Position numbers and translations under genes: made by a program. A DNA stretch of 21,997 bases, taken from Candidatus Bathyarchaeota archaeon (lineage in GTDB: Archaea; Thermoproteota; Bathyarchaeia; 40CM-2-53-6). Positions 7,008 through 15,646 of the stretch are shown one piece after another. Numbering within the stretch: the first letter of the stretch is position 1; each line of letters opens with the position of its first letter. Under the pieces are notes generated by a model. The model worked only from the letters and a program-made list of their open reading frames with translations. It did no database searches and was not told the origin of the DNA. The stretch spans positions 1 through 21,997 of the forward strand of contig VBBE01000024.1 in NCBI GenBank assembly GCA_005884605.1, read 5' to 3'.

Positions 7008-7469
7008 CTAGGTGACCGATTTCAAGATGTTCAGGGCCTCTCCAACATGCGCGGTCGCCCGGGTCTGAGATGAGAAGATGAGTCTGATGATTCCTTTCTT
7101 GTCGATTACGAAACTTACGCGGCCAGCAAACAGGCCGAGTGTCTTCTTGACCCCGTAGGCCTTCCGAACCGAACCATCAACGTCGCTAAGCAATATGAAG
7201 GGCAGGTGATGGTGTTGAGCGAAATCTCGATGAGAGTTTTGGCTATCTGAGCTTATCCCAATAACCTCTGCGTCGAGATCCTTGAACGCCTCGTATGAGT
7301 CTCGGAAGCTGCAAGCCTCAGCTGTACAGCCTTGGGTGAAGTCTTTGGGATAGAAGTAGACGACCACGTTCTTCTTTCCAAGAAAATCCTCCAGCGCAAC
7401 ATAACTTCCATCGCTGGTGGGAAGGCGGAAAATCGGTGCGACGTTACCGACAGCGAGCAGCTTCTTCAC
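7008..7469 (-). CDS. Peroxiredoxin, BCP/PrxQ type
   Basis: Thiol peroxidase that reduces hydrogen peroxide and organic hydroperoxides using thioredoxin-like electron donors; 153 aa, cytosolic. It has the thioredoxin fold with the peroxidatic motif PKDFTQGC (Thr45, Cys48), a resolving Cys53 five residues later (GCTAEAC, the BCP/PrxQ arrangement), and the supporting Arg117 (AGRVSFVID). All catalytic residues are present. The GTG at 7469 is the only start, because an in-frame TAG lies two codons upstream. It heads an operon with the TfoX-domain gene and is divergent from the TMEM175-like gene across 100 bp. Name bcp would be reasonable. Confidence 0.95.
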   Translation of the reverse strand: MKKLLAVGNVAPIFRLPTSDGSYVALEDFLGKKNVVVYFYPKDFTQGCTAEACSFRDSYEAFKDLDAEVIGISSDSQNSHRDFAQHHHLPFILLSDVDGSVRKAYGVKKTLGLFAGRVSFVIDKKGIIRLIFSSQTRATAHVGEALNILKSVT

Positions 7470-7569
7470 CTTCTAGAATTGTGCGGCGGATCGTAGAAGA
7501 AGAGGCTTTCGCTGAAGATGCACCGTAGGAAAGAGCTAAGCGCAGTTCGAAGCCACTTGCCCAGGGAAG

Positions 7570-8205
7570 ATGGGCATCTCAGCGATAGTACAAGCGGGCC
7601 TGACAAAAACACGTATTGAGGCACTAACAGACGGAATATTCGCCACAGTCATGACGGTCCTAGTCTTAGGACTCAGTCTCCCCCCGACGATTCCGTCCGA
7701 GCAGCTTGAGGGCGAAATCTTGAAGCTTTCGCCGCACATTCTTGCCTACGCTTTCAGCTTCGTCGTGTTGGGAATATACTGGATTGGCCACCACAACCAG
7801 TTTCACTATGTCAAACGGACTGACAGGGTATTTTTGTGGGTCAACATCTTCTTCCTTCTAACCATCGGGTTCGTTCCATTCTCCACTTCAGTGCTTGGCG
7901 AGTACCCTTTTTCGCCTACCGCGGTCCGAGTCTATGGTGCGAATCTGGCAGCAACGGGGTCGGCACTCTATGCAGTATGGTGGTACGCAACGAGCCAGTA
8001 TCGCCTCGTTGAGAAGGATCTAGACCCTCACATCGTGAGTCTAGCTACAAGGCGAACCCTGATTGGACCAGCCGTTTCCCTAGCAGGAATCGGATTCTCG
8101 TATCTCGATACTAGAATAAGTCTGGTACTTTACCTTCTTCTGATTCCATTCTTTATCCGGCCAAGCCACATTGACATTCATTTCAGAGGAGCCTCTCACG
8201 ACTAA
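7570..8205 (+). CDS. TMEM175 (DUF1211) family potassium-channel-like membrane protein
   Basis: A 211-aa membrane protein with about six hydrophobic helices. The first carries the family signature RIEALTDGIFATVMTVLVL, corresponding to the RxxxFSD motif with Phe-Ser replaced by Leu-Thr, followed by a loop with charged residues and a helix containing YWIGHHNQFHYV, also typical of TMEM175. Prokaryotic TMEM175 proteins have one six-helix repeat and assemble as tetrameric K+-permeable channels; the first helix lines the pore. The atypical TD instead of SD at the motif deserves care in assigning conduction. No clear Shine-Dalgarno precedes ATG 7570 and a stretch before the signature could be trimmed. 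It ends 14 bp before the convergent SnoaL-like gene. Confidence 0.85.
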   Translation: MGISAIVQAGLTKTRIEALTDGIFATVMTVLVLGLSLPPTIPSEQLEGEILKLSPHILAYAFSFVVLGIYWIGHHNQFHYVKRTDRVFLWVNIFFLLTIGFVPFSTSVLGEYPFSPTAVRVYGANLAATGSALYAVWWYATSQYRLVEKDLDPHIVSLATRRTLIGPAVSLAGIGFSYLDTRISLVLYLLLIPFFIRPSHIDIHFRGASHD

Positions 8206-8219
8206 CCTACAAGGCGTTG

Positions 8220-8635
8220 CTACTTCACAACGCCAAGCTGTCGCATGAGGCCAAGCACATCTTCCTCGATCCATTCCCCGACAGCCTTCCCATGTTCGAA
8301 TCTTATGATGCTGATTCCTGAGACCTTGAACTTCCTACCTGTAGCTCTAAGCCCCATCAGGTCTCCTCTATGCGTGCCCCGTATGGCAAAACGAGTAACA
8401 ACTTGTTCGCTCTCTTGAGTCTGATCTTCACAGTAATGTGCAAGTCCGGAAAAGCTGAACGAAACATTTCCAGAATATTTTTGAAATTCTCAACGCCGCG
8501 AACTTCACCAGCAGGGAGTAGAGGGTCGTGCCAGATTATTCTCGGGTCAAGAATCTCGTCCAGCTTATCGAATTCGGCGTTGTTTATGATCTCTTCATAG
8601 AATCGTCGAACCAGCATCGTCATTTTGGCGGACAT
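8220..8635 (-). pseudogene. SnoaL-like polyketide cyclase/ester cyclase family, one-base frameshift
   Basis: Small NTF2-like fold protein. Frame one runs from ATG 8635 through LVRRFYEEI, IIWHDPLLPAGEVRGVENFKNIL and FRSAFPDLHITV, then degenerates and stops at 8357. The missing C-terminal half continues in a second frame: EDQTQESEQVVTRF, then RGTHRGDLMGLRATGR and WIEEDVLGLMRQLG, ending in TAG at 8220-8222. Restoring one G beside the TTCAC at 8427-8431 (GTGGAA instead of GTGAA on the minus strand) gives HITVEDQTQ, as in intact relatives, and a product of about 138 aa. Both halves retain family motifs and codon quality, so the break is recent or an assembly error. No promoter or ribosome site is obvious; the last bases face the TMEM175-like gene. 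Confidence 0.8.
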
Positions 8636-8801
8636 TTCGATCGTGCAGGACTCCGCTTAGACTTACTGAGTCGTTCAACAAGGCAAGAAGCAAAGTTTGC
8701 GCCCGGATATCGTGCGGTAACGTCCTTAAAGCCCGATTTCAATTCCGGCGAAGGGAAACGCGCAGGAGTTGAAGTGATCGGCTAGCCGCGAATTTCCTTC
8801 C

Positions 8802-9491
8802 ATGGTTGAAGCTCAATCAGTATGGAAGGTCTACCAGACAGGTACGCTGAAAGTTGAGGCTCTGAGAGGTCTCGACCTCAAGGTTCGAAAAGGCGAGATG
8901 GTTGCGGTTATGGGTCCTTCGGGCTGCGGCAAGACCACGCTTCTCAACTGTCTCTCCGGGCTCGACGACATCACCAAGGGCAAAGTGGCCATCGAAGGCG
9001 TCGACCTAGCGACTATGTCCGATGATCAAAAGTCCGGCTTTAGAGCTCGAAGAATGGGTTTCATTTTTCAAGCCTACAATCTTCTCCCTGTCCTGAGCGC
9101 GCAGGAAAACGTCGAGCTTCCCCTACTCCTCGCAGGGGTCTCTGAGGCCGATGCTCACAAGGAGGCTTTGGGTGCTCTGAAGATGGTTGGGTTGGAGGAG
9201 TGGCGACTTCACAAACCTATGGAGCTTAGCGGTGGGCAACAGCAACGCGTCACCATTGCTCGTGCTCTCGTGAACAAGCCAGCGATAGTTTGGGGGGATG
9301 AACCGACCGGGAATCTCGACTCCGAGAATTCCGCAGAGATTGTCAAATTGTTGAGAAGCTTGAACCGCGACTATGGACTGACCTTTGTAATCGTTACCCA
9401 TGATCCTCAAATCGCCCATGAGACTGACAGAATAGTCTCGATGAGAAACGGGCAGATAGAGAAAGAGACCGCGACTGGAACAAAGTCCTGA
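8802..9491 (+). CDS. ABC transporter ATP-binding protein, LolD/MacB type
   Basis: A 229-aa nucleotide-binding subunit that powers the permease encoded just downstream. Walker A GPSGCGKT at 38-45, Q-loop Gln90, ABC signature LSGGQQQR at 142-149, Walker B AIVWGDE ending at the catalytic Glu167, and switch His200 are all intact. The insertion after the Q-loop and the sequence GDEPTGNLD place it in the LolD/MacB/FtsE-like group, whose members work as mechanotransmitters or exporters rather than importers. The ATG at 8802 gives the usual N-terminus for the family. Its stop is 39 bp before the probable permease start (ATG 9530), so the two are co-transcribed. Confidence 0.95.
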   Translation: MVEAQSVWKVYQTGTLKVEALRGLDLKVRKGEMVAVMGPSGCGKTTLLNCLSGLDDITKGKVAIEGVDLATMSDDQKSGFRARRMGFIFQAYNLLPVLSAQENVELPLLLAGVSEADAHKEALGALKMVGLEEWRLHKPMELSGGQQQRVTIARALVNKPAIVWGDEPTGNLDSENSAEIVKLLRSLNRDYGLTFVIVTHDPQIAHETDRIVSMRNGQIEKETATGTKS

Positions 9492-9624
9492 AGATAGAGG
9501 CGGTTGGTCGACGGCAGAATCTAGGTCGCATGGAAAAGGCCTCCTAAGTCTGATTATTTTCCTCTCGATAATTGCCCTTGGGGAACTTTACGCTCTCTAT
9601 CTGAACTACCAAAACAACTTCTTC

Positions 9625-12600
9625 TTGCGTCAGTTTGTCTCAGAAAACCAGACCCGGCTTGTCGTTCAGGCCACTGGGCTTTTGGTGTTGGGGCTTGGCG
9701 CTGCCTACCTCTCGTATCTATTCTCTCGGGCCAAGCCAGCTAGCAGAGCAGGAAGATACTCGAGGAAGGTACTCGCTCTCTCTCCATTTATCGCGGGCAC
9801 AGTTGCCTTCCTCCTTTGGTTCGGGGGTCTAGGCAGTATCGTTGGTGGCTCGAGTATTGGTTTCGAAGTCTACATCGTAATCGTGCTCTTGCTGATCTCC
9901 CTCGGCATGATACTTCGGGATCGGCTTACCTTCAGAATGGCGCTCCGCAACTTTGTACGTCGAAAAACCAGCATGGCAATAGTCATTCTCGGATTAATGA
10001 TCGGGACGGCCATGATCTCAGGCTCCCTCGTGACGCAGGACACCTTCACCGAGCTATTCACAAGAGGAGCCTACTACGGGTATGGTTTCGCAGACGAGGT
10101 CGTCTATGTTAGAAACGTCACGAGCTTCGCCTACATGTACTTCCCCGCGAGCGTATCCCCGACCCTCGCTTCTCAGTTAGCAAGCAATCCACAAGCTCGG
10201 CCCTTTCTTCTCGGAACTACCCCGGAAATTCTGGACACCGTAAGTATGAGCGATACGAACACCGGGAACGTTCAATCTCAGGTCACTCTAATCGGCACGT
10301 TCTCCAACGCTTCAAAGACCCTCGGAGACTTTCATTCATCTAGCGGTTCCGTTATCCCTCCTAATTTTGGAGACACTGAGGCTGTTATCAACGATAGGAC
10401 TGCCCGAGACCTAAACGCCACTGTTGGTGACTCTGTTGTCGTATACTCCGCTGTTCGCGCTACCTTCAAGGTTGTTGGGATCGCGCTCTCAGACGCCAGA
10501 GGCAGTTTTTCAGGCAATGACAATATTTTCGTCACGATAAACGCGGCGCAACAACTCACAAGTCATCCCGGGTTATTCAACTACATTGCAATAACAAACA
10601 TTGGCGGTCTAAGAGGTTCCATTCAGCATAGCCAAATTGTCGGTCTCGCTGCCAACCAGACCCTAAACTCCATCACCCCAGCTTCCGTGTACAAATGTAA
10701 GACGGATCCCTCTCAAGCAGCCGGTCCCGCGTCAACGCTCTGCGCTTATTCCGAGAAACTGAATTCGGTCAACACCGCGACAACCAGTGCCCAAAGCCTG
10801 AGTAGTTTTCTGATAGTCTTGAGCACCTTCGTCATAGTTGCAGGTGTCGTCTTGATCGTGAACATCTTCGTCATGCTAGCCGAGGAGCGAAAGTCGGAGA
10901 TGGGAATGTCCCGAGCAGTCGGTATGAGGAGGGGACAGCTCACTAAGATGTTTCTTTTCGAGGGAAGTCTCTACTCGGCCGGTGCGGCATTCGTAGGAGT
11001 GTTCGTAGGCATCGCGATAGCCTATGTCATAGTCTATGTCTTCGCCACAATTATCGCTAGATTCTTCCCTGTCAACCTTTCCGAAGTTCTTGCAAGTTTC
11101 ACCTTTACTCCCGAAAGCTTGTTTACTGCCTTCACCGAGGGCTTGCTCATCACCTACGTGACTATTCTTTTCACGTCGTGGAGGGTAAGCAAGTTGAACA
11201 TTATTCGAGCGATCCGTAATATTCCCGAACCTCCACGAGGAGTGAGGACGTACACCGCCCTATCGCTCGCTGGAATCGTCGCGATTATCATCGGAGCGCT
11301 TGTGTTCGAGCAATCATATGGTGCAAAGTCTGCTGTGGAGGCGTTGGTCGGGCCTAGCATCGTAATTTTCGGAACAGGGCTCATCCTCTCTCGATTACTC
11401 CGTAACCGCTATGCTTTTTCGGTAACAGGCATCGCGCTACTCATCCAGTGGGGAGTGCCCAGTCTCTCTTGGAATAACCCTCTGATTCAGACTTACACTT
11501 TCGGCGTCGAGATCTATTTCGCCGGAGGAATTCTCATGGTGTTAGGAGGAGTCTTGCTGGTCATGTATAACACGGATGTGACATTGAAAGGCCTTCATCT
11601 GTTCTATCGGGGAAAAAAGACCTTGACACCAATCTTCAGGACAGCTCTGGCGTATCCTGAGAATAAGAGGTTCAGAACTGCCGCCACCGTGGCCATGTTC
11701 TCCCTGGTACTGTTTACAGTGGCGGCGATTGCCTCTCTCACAGCTGAGCAGAACGCGGCCCTAAACAATATTGTTAAGATTGATTCCGGCGGCTACGATA
11801 TCATAACCCAGGGCGCTGTTCCTGTCACGAACTTTGCGTCGATGGTCCGAAACAATACCGCGCTTCAGAACAAAGTCGCAGCCGTGATAGGTTTCAACAA
11901 TACAATTCTTCTCTCAGCGAACGACACGAATTTACGCCAGAGTTTTCAGCCGGCTCTCCTTCTCGGAGCCGACCCCAATGCTCCAGCCGCGTCAAACTTC
12001 TTCCTCACAAACACGTTTCAGATGTCGTCTATGAGCCCACAGTACAAGACCGCGAACGAAACATGGAGGGCAGTTATGACTGACACGTCGAAGGTTGTGT
12101 GGTCCTACGGGCAGGTAAACAATCGGGGCCCTCCATCGTCGATACCAACACCAAACGTCGGAGATACCCTAATTCTCACACGTCTCATAGGGAACACTAC
12201 CGTACAAAAGAGTGTCACTGTGGTCGGGCTCGTTAACGGAGTTTTCCTCAATGGAATCGTGAGCACGAAAACCCTGTTGATGGATCCCTTCAAGGTTGGC
12301 ACCGGAAGTCTGTCCTTCGTTAAGGTTGCATCTGGAGCTGATCCTACCAGTGTTGCCCGTTTGTTGCGGAAGGAGTTTGTAAGTCTGAATGTGGACACCG
12401 TTGTCATTCCGGTCGTCCTGAGCGGTTTTCTCCAAATAGGTCAATCGTTCGAGGGATTGTTACAGGGGTTCCTCGGGCTAGGTCTGGTTGTTGGAATAGC
12501 TGGCTTGGGGATAATATCAATCAGGTCCGTGGCTGAGAGGCGGCAAGAGATCGGCATTCTTCGCGCTCTAGGGTTTAGGAGGAGAATGATCCTCGCTGTC

Positions 12601-12840
12601 TTCGTCCTGGAGAACAGTTACATTTCGTTGCTCGGCATCCTAATTGGAATCCTATTGGGAATTGATGTAGGGTACGCCTTCGCGGTCAGTCCTAACTCGG
12701 GCCTTAACTTTGTAGTTCCCTGGCAACAAATCCTTGAGATTGTCGGACTAGCCTATGCCCTCTCTATGCTGGCAACGATCGGCTCCGCGCGGAGGGCCGC
12801 GAGAATACCTCCTGCTGAGGCTCTAAGGTATTCGGAGTAG
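9625..12840 (+). CDS. Duplicated FtsX/MacB-type ABC transporter permease
   Basis: Membrane partner of the ATPase at 8802-9491; at least 1071 aa. After extra N-terminal helices come two FtsX-like halves. Each has one helix (RRKTSMAIVILGLMIGTAM at about 108; a counterpart near 690), a large extracytoplasmic domain and a block of three helices with the coupling motif: EERKSEMGMSRAVGMRRGQL in the first half, ERRQEIGILRALGFRRRM in the second. The C-terminus RIPPAEALRYSE is typical. Such permeases export or release lipids, peptides or drugs; the substrate is unknown. The TTG at 9625 is merely the first standard start: the same frame encodes a hydrophobic helix and more from about 9541. ATG 9530 would read into it if one A were restored at 9534-9537. 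It ends 8 bp from the convergent vWA gene. Confidence 0.9.
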   Translation: MRQFVSENQTRLVVQATGLLVLGLGAAYLSYLFSRAKPASRAGRYSRKVLALSPFIAGTVAFLLWFGGLGSIVGGSSIGFEVYIVIVLLLISLGMILRDRLTFRMALRNFVRRKTSMAIVILGLMIGTAMISGSLVTQDTFTELFTRGAYYGYGFADEVVYVRNVTSFAYMYFPASVSPTLASQLASNPQARPFLLGTTPEILDTVSMSDTNTGNVQSQVTLIGTFSNASKTLGDFHSSSGSVIPPNFGDTEAVINDRTARDLNATVGDSVVVYSAVRATFKVVGIALSDARGSFSGNDNIFVTINAAQQLTSHPGLFNYIAITNIGGLRGSIQHSQIVGLAANQTLNSITPASVYKCKTDPSQAAGPASTLCAYSEKLNSVNTATTSAQSLSSFLIVLSTFVIVAGVVLIVNIFVMLAEERKSEMGMSRAVGMRRGQLTKMFLFEGSLYSAGAAFVGVFVGIAIAYVIVYVFATIIARFFPVNLSEVLASFTFTPESLFTAFTEGLLITYVTILFTSWRVSKLNIIRAIRNIPEPPRGVRTYTALSLAGIVAIIIGALVFEQSYGAKSAVEALVGPSIVIFGTGLILSRLLRNRYAFSVTGIALLIQWGVPSLSWNNPLIQTYTFGVEIYFAGGILMVLGGVLLVMYNTDVTLKGLHLFYRGKKTLTPIFRTALAYPENKRFRTAATVAMFSLVLFTVAAIASLTAEQNAALNNIVKIDSGGYDIITQGAVPVTNFASMVRNNTALQNKVAAVIGFNNTILLSANDTNLRQSFQPALLLGADPNAPAASNFFLTNTFQMSSMSPQYKTANETWRAVMTDTSKVVWSYGQVNNRGPPSSIPTPNVGDTLILTRLIGNTTVQKSVTVVGLVNGVFLNGIVSTKTLLMDPFKVGTGSLSFVKVASGADPTSVARLLRKEFVSLNVDTVVIPVVLSGFLQIGQSFEGLLQGFLGLGLVVGIAGLGIISIRSVAERRQEIGILRALGFRRRMILAVFVLENSYISLLGILIGILLGIDVGYAFAVSPNSGLNFVVPWQQILEIVGLAYALSMLATIGSARRAARIPPAEALRYSE

Positions 12841-12848
12841 TTTCGGGC

Positions 12849-13988
12849 CTACTTTCCACGCGTTCTCTTCGTGGTTTCGCTCGCTGCTTCTTTCAGCAGC
12901 CGGTTAGTGCTTTCCGTGCTTCCTCCAAGCCTGAGGGTCGCCTCATGTTGGTCGGATAACCGTTTTGTCGCCTCGATGAGATCAGTGCGTCGTGTTTGTT
13001 CTGCGTTCGCAGATAATTGGTTCATCGTCTTGGTGGCCTCTTTCAGCTGTCCCGCGGCAAGGTGCTGGTAGTATTCCTCTAGTCCTTGGTAATATGTGAA
13101 TTCTGAGACGAGGTTGTTGTTGATTCCCTCCGAGAACTGCTCATCGTTTTTCGCCAGTTTGACTTCAATTGGAGCGTTGATAGTCTTCTTCTTGTCATCG
13201 ATCGTGTCAGCGTACGAGATTTGGATGTTGAGGAGTCTTCCGTTGAACCCGGCCGGTATTTGGACTCGGCCCCAGATCTTCGCGACTGTTTCTACCGCGT
13301 TGATCGTAACGGGGGGTCCTTTGTAGTTGAGAATCTTGACATCAGGGGTTCCAAAGTCAACGGTTATGTTTCTGGCACCGACCTCGTTTACCGCGCTCTC
13401 CTGCATCAGGCTGGGGAGCTTGAGTTTCTGGGCGTCCGTAATGTTGTGGAGCATTCCGCCGGATGCGTCCGCGAGGGCTTTCAGAATTGACTGGTTGTAG
13501 TCTGCGCCGATTCCGAATTCGATCATCTGGAATCCGGTCGGCATTTTTAGCTTTGAGTACTGTTCGGGTTTGGTGACGTCTGTGGGTTCTCCGTCTGTAA
13601 GGAGCACGATCCATCCTGGGAGCCGGCTCTTTTGTGCTATTTCGAACGCTGATTGGAGTGCAGCGTAGAGAGCGGTCAGGCCTGACGCTCTGATCTTGGG
13701 AAGAACCTCTGAGAGTCGGGTTTCAGGGTATGCTTGGACGGTGCTTGAAAACAGGACGACAGAAACTACATTTCCAGAAGGGATGCTCTTTACGTATTCC
13801 TGAGCGCCGTTCTTTGCCAGTTCGATTTTCTGGCCGTCCATCGACTTGCTGGTGTCGAGTACTATTATGTGGTGGAACCCTTTTGCTTCAGTTCGCTTCT
13901 CTGCGACAAGTGTGATCTTGAATATTGCGTCGATCTTGGAGTCGAACGAGTAGGCGTGGCTGAGCTCTGTTCTTGCTGATAGGGTCAT
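12849..13988 (-). CDS. von Willebrand factor A domain protein with intact MIDAS
   Basis: A 379-aa soluble protein. The vWA domain spans about 36-205, with the metal-ion-dependent adhesion site DTSKS (Asp45, Ser47, Ser49), Thr105 in SGLTALY and Asp132 in LTDGEP, all present. It is followed by a beta-sandwich (about 206-300) and a polar helical tail with repeated Glu/Lys/Thr. There is no signal peptide, so it works in the cytoplasm. It is the last gene of a minus-strand operon, overlapping the phosphatase gene by 4 bases (ATGA-type), which favours coupled translation and a physical complex. vWA proteins of this kind act as metal-dependent scaffolds; TerY in TerY-P triads is a close functional analogy, not a proven homologue. 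Confidence 0.93.
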   Translation of the reverse strand: MTLSARTELSHAYSFDSKIDAIFKITLVAEKRTEAKGFHHIIVLDTSKSMDGQKIELAKNGAQEYVKSIPSGNVVSVVLFSSTVQAYPETRLSEVLPKIRASGLTALYAALQSAFEIAQKSRLPGWIVLLTDGEPTDVTKPEQYSKLKMPTGFQMIEFGIGADYNQSILKALADASGGMLHNITDAQKLKLPSLMQESAVNEVGARNITVDFGTPDVKILNYKGPPVTINAVETVAKIWGRVQIPAGFNGRLLNIQISYADTIDDKKKTINAPIEVKLAKNDEQFSEGINNNLVSEFTYYQGLEEYYQHLAAGQLKEATKTMNQLSANAEQTRRTDLIEATKRLSDQHEATLRLGGSTESTNRLLKEAASETTKRTRGK

Positions 13989-14770
13989 AGTCTGATCTGC
14001 TCCATCTTATCGCCGTCAAGAATTAACACGCCTGCGGCTCCGCCATGGTATTTGCTGGAAAATATCGTGATCACCTTTCCATCGAGGTCTTCTCTGAATC
14101 CGTCAACGACCTCGTGTCCTCTGATGATTCCCTTTAGCGAGTTGTTTGCGAGGAACTTTTCAGTTACGTCGCTTCCGTAGTAGTAGGCTCCGTCTCCTCG
14201 TACGCTTGGTATGAAGCCCTCGATCATGTCTCTGGGGTCGTTCCAGAGCAACTGGAATGCGGTCGGGTCGTCTGGGTTCAAGTCGGGAAATGGCAGGTCT
14301 GCGATCTGAGAAACTGTGTCGAGGGTGGTGGCTATTCCACCGTGGAGGCAGAGGTAGTTGTTGACGACGACAGCGTATGGCATTGCTTGGAAGAACTCTT
14401 TGAAACTGTCGTAGCTGGCCTCTCCTAACTTCTCTGTAACCTCTTCTAGAAAGCCGTAGTAGGGGTTTGTCAAAGGGCTCTCATGATTTCCCCTCAACAT
14501 TATGAGCTTGCTAGGGTCTTCCAGAAACTTTGAGGTGATGAGTCCGAGATTCTCCACGCCGGTCTCTCCCCTGTCAACGTAGTCGCCAAGGAAGACGACT
14601 AGGTCGGAATCCCCGTAGAACTTGTCGAATACTGTTTGTGTAACATCGATTGCGGTATGTGTGTCTCCGACGAAGATGACTCTGTTTACTTTTCTGGGCT
14701 CGAGGAGTGGTTTTCCCATTTTCTCCTTTGCCTCGTTGATGAGTTGGGGAGTTTCGAGGGCTTCAATCAT
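13985..14770 (-). CDS. PPP-family serine/threonine protein phosphatase
   Basis: A 261-aa metallophosphatase of the PP1/PP2A superfamily that removes phosphate from Ser/Thr, using two divalent metals. Motifs in order: GDTH (Asp36, His38), GDYVDRG (62-68), RGNHE (93-97), HGG (143-145) and RGHE (about 217-220). The first motif has Thr where GDxHG usually has Gly. It is cytosolic and compact, without regulatory extensions. It overlaps the FHA gene by 4 bases upstream and the vWA gene by 4 bases downstream. The kinase divergent across the 136-bp gap is its obvious opponent. Comparable bacterial cassettes mostly use PP2C-type phosphatases, which makes this choice notable. Confidence 0.95.
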   Translation of the reverse strand: MIEALETPQLINEAKEKMGKPLLEPRKVNRVIFVGDTHTAIDVTQTVFDKFYGDSDLVVFLGDYVDRGETGVENLGLITSKFLEDPSKLIMLRGNHESPLTNPYYGFLEEVTEKLGEASYDSFKEFFQAMPYAVVVNNYLCLHGGIATTLDTVSQIADLPFPDLNPDDPTAFQLLWNDPRDMIEGFIPSVRGDGAYYYGSDVTEKFLANNSLKGIIRGHEVVDGFREDLDGKVITIFSSKYHGGAAGVLILDGDKMEQIRL

Positions 14771-15510
14771 TCACTGGTAAGCCTCACGATAGTGCCGGTA
14801 CCGAACTTTACTATGCTGTTCGGTTTAACCTCGACGCTATCGTGAACCTGCTGGAATTCCTTTCCGTTGTAGAGGAATGTGCCGTTCTTGCTGTTCAGAT
14901 CCTTCAGCATCAGTTTTGCTCCGTTCATTGTTAGTTCCGCGTGTTTTCTCGAGACTTCTTGGTCTGGTATGACGACCACGTTTTCTGGGCTCCGTCCGAT
15001 ACTGACAACTGGGAAGTCGTCGAACTCTATTGGGACCTTTGACTTGATGAGCGACTGTGCGGGAGTGTTCACGAAAACCATGTAGTATCGTCCGTGCCCA
15101 GTCGTTGAGGTGGTTACCGAAGGGCTGAATGGAGTGTATGGGGTAGGGGCTGGCAGGAAGGGGGTAATTTCAGGTTCTGGTAATGGTGGCTCGGGATTTT
15201 TCTCACTAGTGTCGAAAGAGAAAATTGTCGGTTCAGGAGGTGATTCCTCAGCACCTATCTTCTCCGGTTCTGAAGCTTCTAGTGGTTCAGGTTCCTCTAG
15301 TTCTTTCGGTTCCTGCTCTTCAACTGGTTCTGGGGGCTTCGGGGTTGCGGTGTCTCCAGCTCTGGCTCCGCCGCATGATATACATGATTGTTTAGAGTCA
15401 GGATTGTCGACCCCGCATGCTGAGCATGTCCAGATTAGAGTCTCCGCGGACTCCGCATCCAGATCAGGGTCTTTCGGCTTCGTCTTACGCTTCATAGATG
15501 GACGCTTCAT
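14767..15510 (-). CDS. RanBP2-type zinc finger and FHA domain protein
   Basis: A 247-aa phosphothreonine reader. Layout: basic start; zinc finger at 27-46 with the exact RanBP2/NZF spacing W-x-C-x2-C-x3-N-x6-C-x2-C (Trp27, Cys29, Cys32, Asn36, Cys43, Cys46); a Pro/Glu-rich disordered linker (about 55-135); an FHA domain (about 140-245) with Gly172-Arg173, Ser187-Arg-Lys-His190 and Asn209-Gly210, the residues that bind phospho-Thr. It is first in the FHA-phosphatase-vWA operon and probably recruits targets phosphorylated by the divergent kinase. ATG 15510 is followed by a second ATGAAGCGT at 15495, so a start six residues later is possible. No strong Shine-Dalgarno is seen for either. Confidence 0.93.
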   Translation of the reverse strand: MKRPSMKRKTKPKDPDLDAESAETLIWTCSACGVDNPDSKQSCISCGGARAGDTATPKPPEPVEEQEPKELEEPEPLEASEPEKIGAEESPPEPTIFSFDTSEKNPEPPLPEPEITPFLPAPTPYTPFSPSVTTSTTGHGRYYMVFVNTPAQSLIKSKVPIEFDDFPVVSIGRSPENVVVIPDQEVSRKHAELTMNGAKLMLKDLNSKNGTFLYNGKEFQQVHDSVEVKPNSIVKFGTGTIVRLTSE

Positions 15511-15646
15511 GGCTACACTCTTCGGTCTTACCGCCTTACGGGCATGTAATTGCGCTGGAACGAAAACCGCCGGGTGTCGGTCACACCGTTGATTACTAGG
15601 AATTTGAGTATGCCAAGTCCACTCTTAGGAAGGCGCATGCTCCGCG
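15511..15646. promoter_or_regulatory. Divergent promoter region between the FHA operon and the kinase
   Basis: These 136 bases must drive both arms of the phosphorylation cassette. No canonical TATA box stands out; weak AT-rich candidates are caattaca near 15547-15554 for the minus strand and gaatttgag near 15600-15608 for the plus strand. AGGAAGG at 15627-15633 is a strong ribosome-binding sequence, but its best-spaced start, ATG 15637, is out of frame with the kinase. Confidence 0.4.

Noticed and set aside
8528..8785. 85-codon plus-strand ORF before the ABC ATPase
   Set aside because: Half of it is antisense to the SnoaL-like gene and it shows no family or start signal.
15110..15592. 160-codon Gly/Ser-rich plus-strand ORF
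   Set aside because: It is the complement of the Pro/Glu-rich linker of the FHA protein; low complexity explains the open frame.
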